Below are positions 23,773 to 35,790 of a stretch of DNA of 64,000 bases, piece by piece; position 1 is the first letter of the stretch; every line of letters starts with the position of its first letter. The stretch spans positions 186,001 to 250,000 of the forward strand of contig VICG01000010.1 of the NCBI GenBank assembly GCA_008692225.1. The letters are read 5' to 3'. The stretch comes from Monilinia fructicola. Taxonomy: Eukaryota; Ascomycota; Leotiomycetes; Helotiales; Sclerotiniaceae. Under the pieces are notes generated by a model. It searched no databases and had not been told where the DNA came from. It saw only the letters and a list, made by a program, of their open reading frames with translations. The translations under genes were made by a program, and so were the position numbers.

Positions 23773-24667
23773 TTATTTGAGAACTGCTTGCAAGGTCTCC
23801 AAAACCTAAAGATCATTAGCTCACATCTCATGGAACCCCAAACATCAAAACTTACCTCCAACTCAATCTTAGCCTCAGCAATATCTTGCTCACTTCCACT
23901 TCCACTAACAATCTTTTGAGCCTCAGCAATTTGTGACCTAACTGCCTCTGCACTGAAATCCTCCAATGGGAAACCCTCTACGGCGTTGATGCTTAATGAA
24001 GAGTTTGGTTGAACAACTGCGAATCCTCCGGAAACTGTAGATATCCTATTAGCCTTGTGTTCCTTGCCCATATCAATTCGTAATCCTGCTCGGCCAAATG
24101 CTCCCAAGATGTTATCATGACGTACGGAAGAATTGCTTGCTTCCACCACTCTCCTCAATAACCTCAACAAGACCTGGCTTCAATTGTTCGATCGATGGGA
24201 CGTGATTGGCGAGGATACCCATTTCACCAGCTTCGGCGGGAATGTTGACTTGAACAACATCTTGGGATGTGTAGACAGACTGCAAAACGCATTGTCAGTT
24301 GATATGTTCTCATGTTTCCATCTGCCAATCTTCCCAAGAGTTCCCCTCATCCCCTCTTTCCCCAATCCATTCACATCCACCTCCCCCTCCATCATGCCAC
24401 CAAAATAAATCCGCACATACCTGATGAGGCAAAGCCAAGCTCAACTTGATCTATAAATTCCAGCAGTCAAATCAGCAAAAATTCCAAAGCGCCCTCAATC
24501 CAATCCAATCCAAATCCAAATCCAAATTCTCAACCACGATAGAAAGCAAAACGGGAACTCCCGACCTTAGCCGCAACAGCCTCAGCATACCCTCTACGCA
24601 GCGCAGGAGCTTTGAAAGTTGTAGGACGAACCCGCAGAGCGGCGCGAGCAAAACGCATGGAGTTCAT
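23773..24667 (-). CDS. ATP16: F1F0-ATP synthase delta subunit, mitochondrial
   Basis: Five exons on the minus strand (24667-24566, 24450-24421, 24279-24126, 24034-23856, 23805-23773) join in frame to 165 residues. The N-terminus MNSMRFARAALRVRP is rich in Arg/Ala with no acid, as expected of a mitochondrial presequence, ending near LRRGYAEA. The mature part has IKLSLALPHQ, NIPAEAGEMGILANHVPSI, LSGGFAVVQPNSSLSINAVE and a C-terminal helical domain ending LETLQAVLK. These are hallmarks of the eukaryotic delta (bacterial epsilon) subunit of the F1 central stalk, which couples proton flow to ATP synthesis. Exon 2 is only 30 nt and the last exon 33 nt. The first intron donor reads GTCGGG, atypical at +3. 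Length matches the family (about 165). Confidence 0.95.
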
Positions 24668-25946
24668 TATGGGTGGAGATATCAATTGGGGGTATTTTGG
24701 CGTTGGGGTATGAGGGGTGCTATCTGAAGCTTGCTTGTTGATGTCGGAAGGCTTTCGCTAACTATTTTCTTTAGCTTTATTCATGATCACGTGATATTGA
24801 GCGCAATGCTCGATTTTCGCAAATTGAAAGTTACAGTATAAAATTCAGATGAACGTGGGATACACGAGATAGACTTGAAATAGATTCTCCTGTCCCCCAA
24901 AAGTACTATTATTTTTGTTTCATCTCACGTGCCTTACGATCACGAGCTCCCAAATCACGAGCTCTCATCTCATGTCGACTTGCTGACTAATTCAGAATTT
25001 CGAAAATTAACCTCTGTGAGGTTCCTTCGGCCATCTGCCAATCCTCAAGAAATCCCCATGCAAAGATCATCTACCCTCAAGTCTCAAACCTCAATCACCT
25101 GCTAGGCAATTAGTAGATACTTCCTAGGTTTCCAAACGAAGCAGCCAGCAACATTATGGTCCGAATTTGCAGAGTAGAAGATACTGTATCTACTATTGTA
25201 GTACTTGTAGCTCCGTCACCAATGCCATAATCCGACATCCGAATCCTCTTCTCTACCGTACCTGGGTAGATACTGTACCAGATATTGCAACGAACCATAC
25301 CATCAAACCACCAACCTCTCTACAAATCCCTGAAAAGATCCACTGGTCAAATTAATCCCTCATTCATATTATTTGAGGTCTTATTGTTAGTCAGTCTTCA
25401 ATTAATTATTCGCACTGGAGTGTCCTGTACTCCGTAGTGTAGTCCAACTTTAAATCTAACCGTAGTCAAAGACTCAACTACCGGTCCCATACCCATACCC
25501 ATACCGATACCCATACCCATCCATACCTTCCCTTCCTTACCTCCCTCCTCAGAAGTCAGAACTCAAAAGAACAAAAGAACCATCATCATCAAACTCTTGA
25601 TGGATGAATGAAGTGGGGTGGGTGCCGTTACCGGTAATGCCTATGTAGGTAGCTCCGATCGGATGGATGAAGAACTGAACCAAAGAAAGAAATATTGCGT
25701 GTAGATCATTATCTAGGAATGATTTTGACCGAATAAGATGCTTGCAGTGTTATTAGACAGTAGTTACACTGTTACAGTAAGTATACTGTACAGAGCACAT
25801 ACATATTCATGAAGGTCTTGCTTCTTGTTTCATCAATGATAAACTAATGCCTGCTTGAACTATGAAAGAAAAAGTTGGAAGAGAATCATATTGAAGCACT
25901 ACTGGATGGAATCTACGGAGTATGGATTGGAGTATGGATTGTCGTA

Positions 25947-25985
25947 CAAGCCAAGCCAAGCCAAGCCAAGCTAAGCTAAGCTCAG
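25947..25985 (+). repeat. CCAAG/CTAAG pentanucleotide array
   Basis: About seven tandem copies of a five-base unit, drifting from CCAAG to CTAAG. Confidence 0.85.
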
Positions 25986-26892
25986 CCAGAGAATCTCAAG
26001 ATTCAAGAAGCACCAAGCGGGTGTAGCACTGCATACAGTCTGCAGAGTAGAGATAGATTGTTTATGCCATGACGGTAAAATCATTATATTTGTTCACTAA
26101 ACCTTAGGTTGCCCTATTTGGCCTTGCTTTGTCTTGTCTTGCCTTACTTTCGATCTGATACAGATGTTAGAACGTGTCTTACCAAGAGCCAAGGCCTTCC
26201 GGAACTCCAAGCCCCAAGCCTCAAGCCCCAAGCCCTTCCTTCCAAACTCATCTCAGATTCTCATCTCATCTCATCTCATTCATGTTAGAAAACTTCTGCT
26301 CTACCTTACTCAGAGTATGAGGATTAGATCAAAGATCATCACGGAATATTAAATTACGAACATGAAGATCGTGTCGTAATAATAGATTCCAGATTCTAGA
26401 TTCTCGATTTTGGAATCTAGATGTCGTTATAGACTACAGGATTTATTGAAAGGAGGTATTGCACGGTCTCGAGTCGATTTATTGAATGGGCTTTGAGATA
26501 CTTGATTTACCTGGTGATTTACAGGGTCGCTAATACTCGAGTGTATTTCAAAGATTCAGAATTTACACACGATCGAGGGTTGATTATTCTTTCACCCTAC
26601 GCTATTCTCGGATATCGTCTCGGCATCTCCAGCAGTGTTGTTCCTCCGCTGTTAATAACTATAGGATTTATAAGGCGGTGAAATGCTGAAATAGGTATAC
26701 CGATACCCCTAGAATTGGAAGAAAAAGAAGCGAAGGAAGTGAAGGATGCCTTTAAGGGGTACTCCGTAGCAAGCGGTGTATTTGTTAGGACTTTGGTTTT
26801 TACATGCAAATGTAGATGTGGATGTAGTATAAGATTATGAAATGAAATGAAATAGCATCCATTGATACGTGAAAGGGCTCAAGAAAGACTAA

Positions 26893-26946
26893 TAGATATT
26901 TAGATATTTAGGTATTTAGATATTTAGATATTTAGGTATCTAGATG
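26893..26946 (+). repeat. TAGATATT/TAGGTATT tandem array
   Basis: Tandem copies of an 8-9 base unit of the form TTTAGATAT with A/G variation, about six copies. Confidence 0.8.
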
Positions 26947-28933
26947 TTCATGAAATAAATACTAGGTAAAGATATTAAACCACCAGAATGAAGAATACAG
27001 TCAGAGCTTACCTAAGTAAATAGTCTTTTCAGCTTGCTTGATACTCTCTATACATACTAAGATCTTCAAGATAACTAAATTATCTCATAATCTCATTTCA
27101 CCTCTCTCATCTTATCTCTCTCATCTTATCTCATCTACATATCGCCACATCGCCACTCAGAAGGTGAGCAAAAGAGTAAAGCAATACAACACCCAAGACG
27201 ACCACCAGTGGACCAACAATCATACATAGGATACCACCCCAGTCCAGCGGTGAAAGAATAATCATGACATATTCAAAAGAGATTATCCAAATATGCTATC
27301 CTATGCTATCCTATGCTATACCATCCTAACAACTTACCCATCCACAGCCAAGCACAAAGGTCTTCCTTCATCTCATAGTATGCTCAATAACAAATCCTAC
27401 ACCTGCCTGCTAAACACTCGTACTCGCAGGTAGATAACAAACAAATTGAAACAATGCAGGGTATTTCAAGCACAACACATATACATCCATCAAAGATCCA
27501 TCCATCCACTTTAGTACCAACAGTGACAACAAAATACCGCCTTCTCCAACGTCACATCTGATTCCGTCCCATTCCATCCATCCATCCAATCATTCCGCAT
27601 CCAAATACTGCATCAACAAATCAGATATCGAAAGGAAGGAGAAATCCGCTTCGCATAGAACCTATGTACAACATTACAACGCATCTCCAGCTGTAGGGAG
27701 TGAGTATATTAAACTTCTGTTTCTGCTGTTCCGTATTGATGCCTACCTACTCGTACATACGAGAACTTCACATTACGGTTACCTACTCTTCAAAGAGGGG
27801 TAAATTCAAAGATACAGACTTACAGTAATTAGCAGATAGATAGCCTTGGAGGTACGGTACAGTATTAACGTTTGCTCCTCTTTTCCTCCTATTTTATGGA
27901 TGAATAAATATGTGGGGTAATAACACAATATAATATAATATACGCGTAATATAACATAATATAATCCAATCCAGCGGTCAAGTTCATCAACCTACCTCAT
28001 ACTACTCCGTATACCAGCTGTACTGTACTACATTGCATATACTCCATCCTTCATCCACCATCTATATCAATCCAAAAAAACCATCAGGACGGACCACATC
28101 GGCTCAATCGGTTCATCTCTCGATCAATCGAGGTATTACTCCGGAACCATCTATTCCCGAGGCCTACCATCCACACAAACCAGATCCTGCACACCCAGAA
28201 CTATAAACCAGAACCTGGATCTCCCTCGCTCTTTCATCCAATCCCCCATTCTTCCAAGTTCCCTCCCTCGCATCGTAAGTTCGCAATAGAGTGTTTGATC
28301 GAATTATCACAAAATAACCTGCTTTGATCCCATCCATCTGATCTCTGCACAGGATGATTCAACCAACGCGGCATGCAATATTGCCATGAAATAAAGGTAT
28401 GAGATGAGATGATATGATAGAATATGAGATGATACTTGGGTACCTGCGATCAGGACTCAACAAAAATCCCCATCCGATGATATCAAGTGGAGAATTGGCA
28501 TCACGTCTCAATCATGATTCCCACGCGAGGCATCACGCGCATTTACAAAATCCGCAGTGTGTCATCTACAAAGTACAGACTACAGAGAGAGAGTGTGTGT
28601 GTGTGACGGCGTGTGATCTGATGACATGCAACCCAACATCCGATACCTCCCGCCATCTATCTATCTCTCCCAAGATGACGATATTCGCAGCAGAGATCCG
28701 AACCGAAACAGGGTCAGCGACGTAAACGTGACCCCGCCGTCCGGTCCATATGACAATGAGACAGTATGACATACGCAACCCAACCAACCTCCACGCTCCC
28801 CAATCTGCAAGATATACTTTCTTCCCACACGTCGAGGAGACCCTTTGTGCTTGCTGTGTGGTGGTGGATGCAGGATGTTGATATGACAGTGTGGAATGTA
28901 TAATGTCATGTCATGTCATGCCATGTAGATGTA

Positions 28934-29330
28934 CTCGGCCTAGTTTTAAAAGAGGTATAATTAGGTAAATTTAGAACTTTCAATTATTTAACAAAACCTT
29001 TAGTTAAACTTATAAGATTATATTGAATAATAAAATAAAAGCTAAGTTTTAAATGATTTTTATTAGAATTTAGATATCTTTATTAATATTTAAGACATAT
29101 ATAAATAAAGATAAGAATAAAGTAAATTCGCTTATTTTTATTATCTACGTATATTTTTTCGTTGAAATTTTAAATTTATTCTTCTTCATAATATATATAT
29201 TATATATATACATATATTATAATAAATATTATTAAATTCTAGAAATATATACTAAAACTTTGAAAAGTACCTAGGTATGTTATTTTTCTATAATTTTTGC
29301 TTTGGAAGTTTCAATATCATTAAAACATAA
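28934..29330 (+). mobile_element. Truncated, AT-mutated copy of a TIR element
   Basis: The left end after TA reads CTCGGCCTAGTTTTAAAAGA, close to the left terminal repeat of the element at 31153. Internal stretches also match that element at lower identity, for example TAAATTCGCTTATTT and TTATTTTTCTATAATTTTTG. No right terminal repeat was found before the return to ordinary DNA near 29330-29400. This looks like a 3'-truncated copy degraded by C-to-T type mutation. No coding capacity remains. The right boundary is estimated. Confidence 0.6.
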
Positions 29331-30229
29331 CTCAACTTACAATTTATAATTCACAACCTACAATTTACAAATCGCATATGCTCTAAAGTCAAAAACCCAA
29401 CCCGATATCCATTGTACGGAGTAGTTACAATACATTCACCCATCATCATTCATGCCCACGTTATATAGTACAGTATCAAGAGGTTGGTGGTATCTTGCCC
29501 AGAGTGTATAGACTGTACTGTACTCTGTACTTGTATTCTCCAATGCTTGTTGTACTGTGGTTAGTAACTTAGTAGGCTTTGGGATGATACAGTATAATCA
29601 CTTTAGTAAGTGGTATTCGAGTACTTGTATAGTTTAATCTATTCATTCATTCATTTAGTCCTAAGATTATAAGGTCACCTAGCCAGCTGTATATAAATTC
29701 ACATCCAGATTTACAGAGTACTTCCACATCTACATCTACATCTACGGTATATATAATACACAATTGGCAGCCATATATCCCAGCGCGCGAACGAATTCGG
29801 ATTTGCTGTAGGTGGGTAGGTAGCTTCGCTGAGTACGGAGTAGGAGGTATCTTATTTGCAGTATTTACAGCATCTACTAATTACTCTGTATACAAGTATG
29901 TACTCCCTCCGTAAGCAAAGAAATTGAGCATACCTAGGTATGGTTGGACGGGATATGGACGCAGGGTGCCAAGGAGGAGGAGGGAGGATGAGGTGGGGGT
30001 AAGTGAGATTGTGTAATGTTGTGGGTGGGCGATATTTTTGGTTTGCCGCGAATGGCTGGATTTATATTTGAATGCTTTGATGGATGGTTTTTGGCGATAG
30101 GCTTGGGTTGTATTGTATTCTGTTAATTGTATTGTACTGTATTGGGAGTTTAAGGTTGGTGTTCGTGGTAGATGGGTGATGGATGATGGATGAATGAATG
30201 AATGAATGAATGATTTTATAGTTGTTTAG
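29331..30229. other. Unique-looking spacer between AT-rich blocks
   Basis: About 900 bases of balanced composition with ATTC and GAATGAATG tetranucleotide arrays (29641-29657 and 30190-30212). No open frame or RNA gene is supported. Confidence 0.5.
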
Positions 30230-31152
30230 ATTTAGCTTTAGATTTAGATACAGATAAAGAGCATGTTTAAATATCTAAATATTTAAATATTATAATAATA
30301 TATAGAGTAAAGGTCATTAGAAATACTATATATATAATTTAGAGTTAAAATCAAATCTCATTCTAATTATAAACCTTACTATCTTTCTACGACTAATAAA
30401 AAGTTTATTATAATATAATAGATTATAAAATTATAATAAAATTATTATTATAGGATTTTAAAAGAAAAAGATTAAGTAAACCTTTAAAAAATATATTTTT
30501 ACTTATAGAACAAATATAAAGATTATAAATAATAAAAACAATTATTTAAAATATAAAGTATTCTATTTTAAATCTTTCTTTTAGAGAATCTAACTTTAAA
30601 TATTAATTAATAATTTTTAAATAGTAGATATTTTAATAAATTTAATAAATTTAAATATACTAATAAAATTTATTTTTCTAAAACTATTTAAGATTTAAAT
30701 AAGTTTATTATAAAGAATATAAAAACTTAGTAGAAAATATAGATTATAATAAACTAATCTTTATTAAAATTATTTAAACTCTTTATTTATAGCTATTCTA
30801 ATTATATTATTTTAACTAATAATATTAATCACGCTAGCAACTTTACTTTTATAAATACGCTAAAGCTATCGATAATAATAAAATTAACTTCTTTTCTAAC
30901 GATCGTTATAAAGATAATACTTAATTTAAATAACCTAAGTTATATAATAGAATCTAATTATATTAAATAAAGAATTTTAATTAATTAGATTTAGTATAAC
31001 TAGGATTTCGATATAGCTAAATATATATAAAAAATTATATAAGATTTATATAAATATTATACAGTTTAATATAATATTATATAGATTTATAAAATTAAAT
31101 TTTTTTAATAAATAATAATATATTAATTAATAATTCTATATATATTAATATA
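30230..31152. repeat. Extremely AT-rich, RIP-like block
   Basis: More than 900 bases almost devoid of G and C and dense in TA, with no usable open frame. This is the look of repeat-induced point mutation of former transposon DNA in ascomycetes. Near its right end (30990-31020) it carries TTTAGTATAACTAGGATTTC, nearly repeated at 32057-32076 on the other side of the TIR element. The element may therefore have inserted into an older repeat. Confidence 0.65.
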
Positions 31153-31948
31153 CTCAGGCGGGTTTTAAAAGAGGCATACGCTAAAATATAACTTATAATT
31201 ATTCAGCGAAACCTTTATATAATTTTATAAAATTTATAAATATTATAGATTTAGTATTTTTATACTTAATATAAAAATTTTGTATTATAAAACCTAATAT
31301 TAAATAAATAATAGTATAATAAAATGTATGAATATTGGAAATTTAATGAAAAATTAGAGATTTATATTAATATTGAATAGTTTAACGAATATTATAGTTA
31401 AACCTATCAAACTTTGTTAAATAATAAAAGAAAAGCTAAATTTTAAATATCTTATTTTAGAATTTGAATATCTTTATTGATGTTTAAAATATAAATTAAT
31501 AAAGTTGAAAATATAGGAAAATTTACAGGTTTCGAAGGGGTAAATTCGCTTATTTGGATTATATAAGCATATTTTTTTGTTAAAATTTTGAATTTTCCAC
31601 CTTTTATATCAACATATATATTGATATAATAAATAATATTAAATTTTGAAATCATCTAATAAAACTTCAAAGCTTATATTATTTTTCTATAATTTTAACT
31701 TTTAATATTTATATATTTTTAAATTTAAAATTAATAAATTAATAAATACTAAAATTTTCTAAAATCACTAACTTTAAAATATTAATATTCTTTCAAAAAT
31801 AATTTTTATAATATAAAAACTTCATAGGAAGATCTTAAAATACTAAATCTAATACATATATAAGTTTATATTAAATTATATTAAGATTTCGTTAAAATAA
31901 TTATAAAGTTTTATATTCGCCTATGCCTCTTTTAAAAACGCGCCCGAG
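31153..31948. mobile_element. Non-autonomous DNA transposon relic with terminal inverted repeats
   Basis: The left end CTCAGGCGGGTTTTAAAAGA and the right end, read on the other strand as CTCGGGCGCGTTTTTAAAAG, are imperfect inverted repeats. Both continue as AGGCATA, for roughly 27-30 bases in all. Each end is flanked by TA, fitting a TA target duplication as in Tc1/mariner-type elements. The interior (about 740 bases) is very AT-rich, full of stops and without a transposase frame, so it is non-autonomous or fully degraded. A second, truncated copy lies at 28934. Superfamily assignment is inference from TA and TIR only. Confidence 0.75.
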
Positions 31949-32260
31949 TATTAAAAAACCTTTTTATATCGAAATTTTAAAAAAGTATAATAATATTTTT
32001 ATTATATTACAAAATTACATTATTTTTATATAAAATAAAGTATAATCGAAAAAATTTTAGTATAATTAAGATTCCGATATAATCAAGTCCGGTATAACTA
32101 GATTCTACTATAATCGATATATAAGCGAATACTTAGAAAAAATCAAAATCTTATTTAATTCCCCTAATATAGCCGATTAATTAGATAAGTTCACGAAAAC
32201 TTTACTATATATATATATATTCGATTAAAGGAGATGAATAATAAAAATCTAGTATTAAAC
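31949..32260. repeat. AT-rich block right of the TIR element
   Basis: About 300 bases of AT-rich, RIP-like sequence. It contains the second copy of the TTTAGTATAATTAAGATTCC motif (32056-32076) and the related GGTATAACTAGATTCTACTATAATC, which suggests the outer part of an older repeat split by the 31153 element. Confidence 0.6.
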
Positions 32261-32970
32261 ATATATATATACTACAGTATAGTATATATTCATCCATCCA
32301 ATCCAATCCAATCCATACAAAGAACATTCCCTCCGCATCTCAGCTACCGTCGACCATCGGGTGTGCGGGTGGGTGTATTTGCGTGCAGTACTTCTACTCT
32401 ACCAACTGCACTTTGTATCTATCGTCTTCAACAATAAATCAATCAATCAATCAATCAACCCTCTCCAATCCCCAATCCCAATCCCAATCCCCCCCATTCC
32501 CCATTCCCCAACTCCATCGCCCCGAATTCAAGCCGTTCCTCTATATACAGTACATACAGCAATGCTCTCTCTATCCATCTATCCATGCATCCATGCATCC
32601 ATCCACCCATCCACCCCTCCGCTCCAAAGCACAAAAGCGGATTATCCACAGCACAACTACGGAGTAAAAAAAGAAAACGAAAGAAAAAAAATTCCTCCCG
32701 ATTTTGTCTGATTTTTTTTGCACGGGGGGGGGGGGGGAGAAAGAATTCCTTTCGTAGTTACGCTGTGCGTGGTGGGAAAGTGTTGTGCAGTGTATGTATG
32801 TACGCAGTATCGTTGATGTAGTGCAGAATGTGCAGAATGTGCAGACTACACAGGACAATAAAGAATAAAGTGTTAATCAGGCCGTTCGTTGGTAGCTGAG
32901 TACAGTACCGATCTATCTACGTATTTACCAAGGTATGTATCTACCTATCAAATTTGTATCAATAAGCTAC

Positions 32971-33142
32971 AGTATAGTAAGTACAGTATAGTATGATAGT
33001 ATAGTATAGTAGTATAGTATAGTATAGTATAGTAGTATAGTATAGTAGTATGGTATAGTAGTATAGTATAGTAGTATAGTATAGTAGTATGGTATAGTAG
33101 TATAGTATAGTAGTATAGTATAGTAGTATGGTATAGTAGTAT
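32971..33142 (+). repeat. AGTATAGT minisatellite
   Basis: About 170 bases built from AGTATAGT/AGTATGGTAT units. A higher-order register of 15-16 bases (AGTAGTATAGTATAG) is visible from 33010 on, with T-to-G variants at regular spacing. Confidence 0.9.
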
Positions 33143-33587
33143 ATCTATCTATCTACCTAGTATCTATCCATCATCGTACAATAACAAACCAACCTACCCA
33201 GCCTGTTAACGCGCCGAGAGATGCTAGGTATGTATGTACGTATGTATGTATATGTACGTCCAGTAGTATCTGCAGCATAACGATTTTGGATATTAAACTG
33301 GTTGTTTGTTCGTTTGTTTGTTGGCTGGCTGGTTGGTGTTGGTGTTGGTATTGGGCGGTTGTAACTTGCAGGTAGGTAATGTTAACGGGCTTGCTTGCAG
33401 GTGTACTGTACGTGTACTGTATGTGTGTGGGTGGTGCGATGGTGGTTGCTTGGCGGGTTGGCTTGGCGGGTTTGGGGGAAGTTTCTTGTTTCTTGTTTTT
33501 TGGATTTTGGATTTGGGGGTTTGGGTTTGCTGTATTCTGTATGGGAATTGGGAAATAAGGGTTGGAGTTTGGGGTTTAGAGTTTGGG

Positions 33588-33619
33588 GATGGATGGATGG
33601 ATGGATGGGTGGATGGATA
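33588..33619 (+). repeat. GGAT tetranucleotide array
   Basis: About seven copies of GGAT with one GGGT variant. Confidence 0.85.
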
Positions 33620-34782
33620 TGGAATAAAGGGGATGGGGCGCGGTTTGGTGGTTTGGTATTGCATTTATTGGGTTGATGGATGGAAGGGCAGGGTGTGGTA
33701 TGGTATGTACTTCGTATGTATGATATGGCATAAGATCATACTCAAAATCATCAGGACCTACCCAATAATAAGGATCTGGGCATCAAAGCAAACTTGGCGG
33801 GCGAAGCAATAAGTAAGAAGATATTGAACTATATACGCCGCTATTACACGGAGAATATAAAATCCCATACAGTGAGTAGTAAGTAGTACAGAGTAGATGG
33901 ACAAGTAGTAAACAATAAAGTTGATGGATGAATTAGTTAGAACTAGTTTGATATCAACATATCCACTTCTTCATTTGAATATCTCCTCTATCGTACTTCA
34001 GTTCCCAGACTCCTAGCACTAGTGTACAATCCTTTAGCTGCAGCACGAACAAAGAACGTGGGATTTTCATGGGATGATGATGATATGGCATAACAAACAC
34101 ACTGTCCTAGTCCTACACGATCATGCGTTGTACTAGCCCTTCGTCTTAGCCCTCCGTCTTAGACTCTTAGTCCCTTGGGTTTCACATCGCGATATCACTC
34201 TGGCGTTCTTGCATTCTTGCATCCGAATCTGAGTCCTGTCCTGCGAGACGGTTTGTCCGATGTGGGCTGGCATTCGATAATGGAAGATTGCTTGAGAACC
34301 TTCAAGGTCTGCGAGAACGGCGGGCGCATGGCATGGATGGCCTGGGTTGACGCTATCTGCTTCATTCATTGTACTCCGTGCAGGAGCAAGTGTTATGCTT
34401 TCTTTCGCTCTTTTTCCTTCGGCCCTTACTCATATGATCCTTTCACTCTGCTTGCTGCCCACTTTCGAAACCGACCATTCAAATTCTAATCATCGTCGGA
34501 AGCTTAATCATAATCATAATCATACAGTAACACACACGGAACGGCACCAGGCGTATGGCCCTGGGATGAGAGACAAACATCTGATAGGCAGATGGGTGGG
34601 TGTGGGATTGAAAAATTCATTCCAGTCATTTTGTCGATGTTGGTTGATCGCCTCGCTCGCTTCTTTTTATTATTGGTGAAGCCTTATTATATTTACTGGG
34701 TACTTTCTTGGGAATGTCAGTCACCTATAGGTAGGTAAGCTTTGAAGAGCCCTGGAGTGATAATAAGGTTGACTCGGTTGTT

Positions 34783-34877
34783 TGGGAAAAGGAAGAGAGA
34801 GAAGAAGAGGAAGAGGAAGAGGAAGAGGATCGAGGAGAGAGAGAGAAGAGGAGAGAAAGAGAGGAGAAGGGAGAAAG
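34783..34877 (+). repeat. Polypurine tract
   Basis: About 95 bases consisting almost entirely of A and G (GGAAGA and GAGAGA units), interrupted by a single TC. Mirror-like polypurine tracts of this length can form triplex DNA; that is inference. Confidence 0.85.
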
Positions 34878-35080
34878 TGTGAATCTAACTCTCGATTTCC
34901 ACGTCACTAGAAATATCAAAAAGATTATAATTACCTTTGTACAGTCAATGATAGTAATGGTAGTAGTGGTAGTAGTAATAGTAAGAGTAATAATACTAAT
35001 AGGAGTAAACGAGAACAAGAATGATAGTAATAATCTTAGAATGTGTAAATCCACTCTAAACAAAAACATTATAATATTAT

Positions 35081-35790
35081 AGATAGTATTCGAACGACTA
35101 AATAAATAAAATTAAACGAAGCTAGAGAAACTAGAAAAGCAATATATAGCTTTTAAGAGTACTAAGATAATAATAGAATATACTCTATAGAATAAAGTAA
35201 ATCAGCCAAGCCATTAATACAGTACCTAACAGTACATAAAGAAATACCTCTATTAGATAAATTAACTAATCTAGATTTTAATTATATACTAGGTAGTTGT
35301 AATTACAATCGTAACTATAATCGCAAATCATTTATTATAAACTAACTTATTAAAATTCTAACCTATTACTTTTTTCTCTCTTAAAAGAAAGAGAAAAAGA
35401 ATAAAAATAAGAATAAATAAAAGAATTAATTATAGAGTTTTTAAAAATTTAAATTTATTATTCGTTGATTATTCATTCGTTTATTATTTATTATTTATAA
35501 TTTATTCTAGATTATCTATTATTTACTATTTACTATCTATTATCTATTACCTTTAGCTATTATAGTATATTATTTAAATAATCTATCTATTATTTATTAT
35601 ATTTATATTAACTCTATATATTAATTCTTCTTCTTTTATTCTTATATTACTTTAATAGTTATTTATTACTCTTTATACTCTAAACAAACCATCGATAATC
35701 CTCTTATTATCAATTAATTATATTATTATTATCATTGTCTTTATCATTATCATTATCATTTTCATTATCCACCTCTTCTTAAACCACAAA
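35081..35790. repeat. AT-rich, RIP-like block
   Basis: About 700 bases very poor in G and C with long runs of TTATTTA-type sequence. A minority of the left part (35110-35210) still reads like protein (KLEKLEKQYIAFKSTK on the plus strand), so it may be a mutated retroelement fragment. No terminal repeats were found and the edges are approximate. Confidence 0.55.

Larger units (their letters stand above)
24668..28933. other. Gene-poor, microsatellite-rich stretch
   Basis: No supported gene in about 4.3 kb. The sequence holds many short tandem arrays (several are listed separately) and low-complexity pyrimidine stretches. The first 250 bases should include the ATP16 promoter. Short open frames at 25110-26809 and 28414-28909 overlap on both strands and show no coding character. 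Confidence 0.55.
32261..35080. other. Gene-poor, microsatellite-rich stretch
   Basis: No gene is supported. The sequence is a patchwork of short tandem arrays, a run of 14 G at 32724-32737, and unique spacers. Open frames at 32361-32858, 33293-33812 and 34175-34679 occur on both strands at once and follow the simple repeats, so I treat them as spurious. Confidence 0.55.

Noticed and set aside
32361..32858. Overlapping ORFs on both strands rich in Pro, His and Ser
   Set aside because: They follow microsatellite sequence (ATCC, AATC units) and lack any domain.
33293..33812. 168-codon plus-strand ORF rich in Gly and Trp
   Set aside because: It arises from GGTTG/GGAT simple sequence and does not begin with a convincing ATG context.
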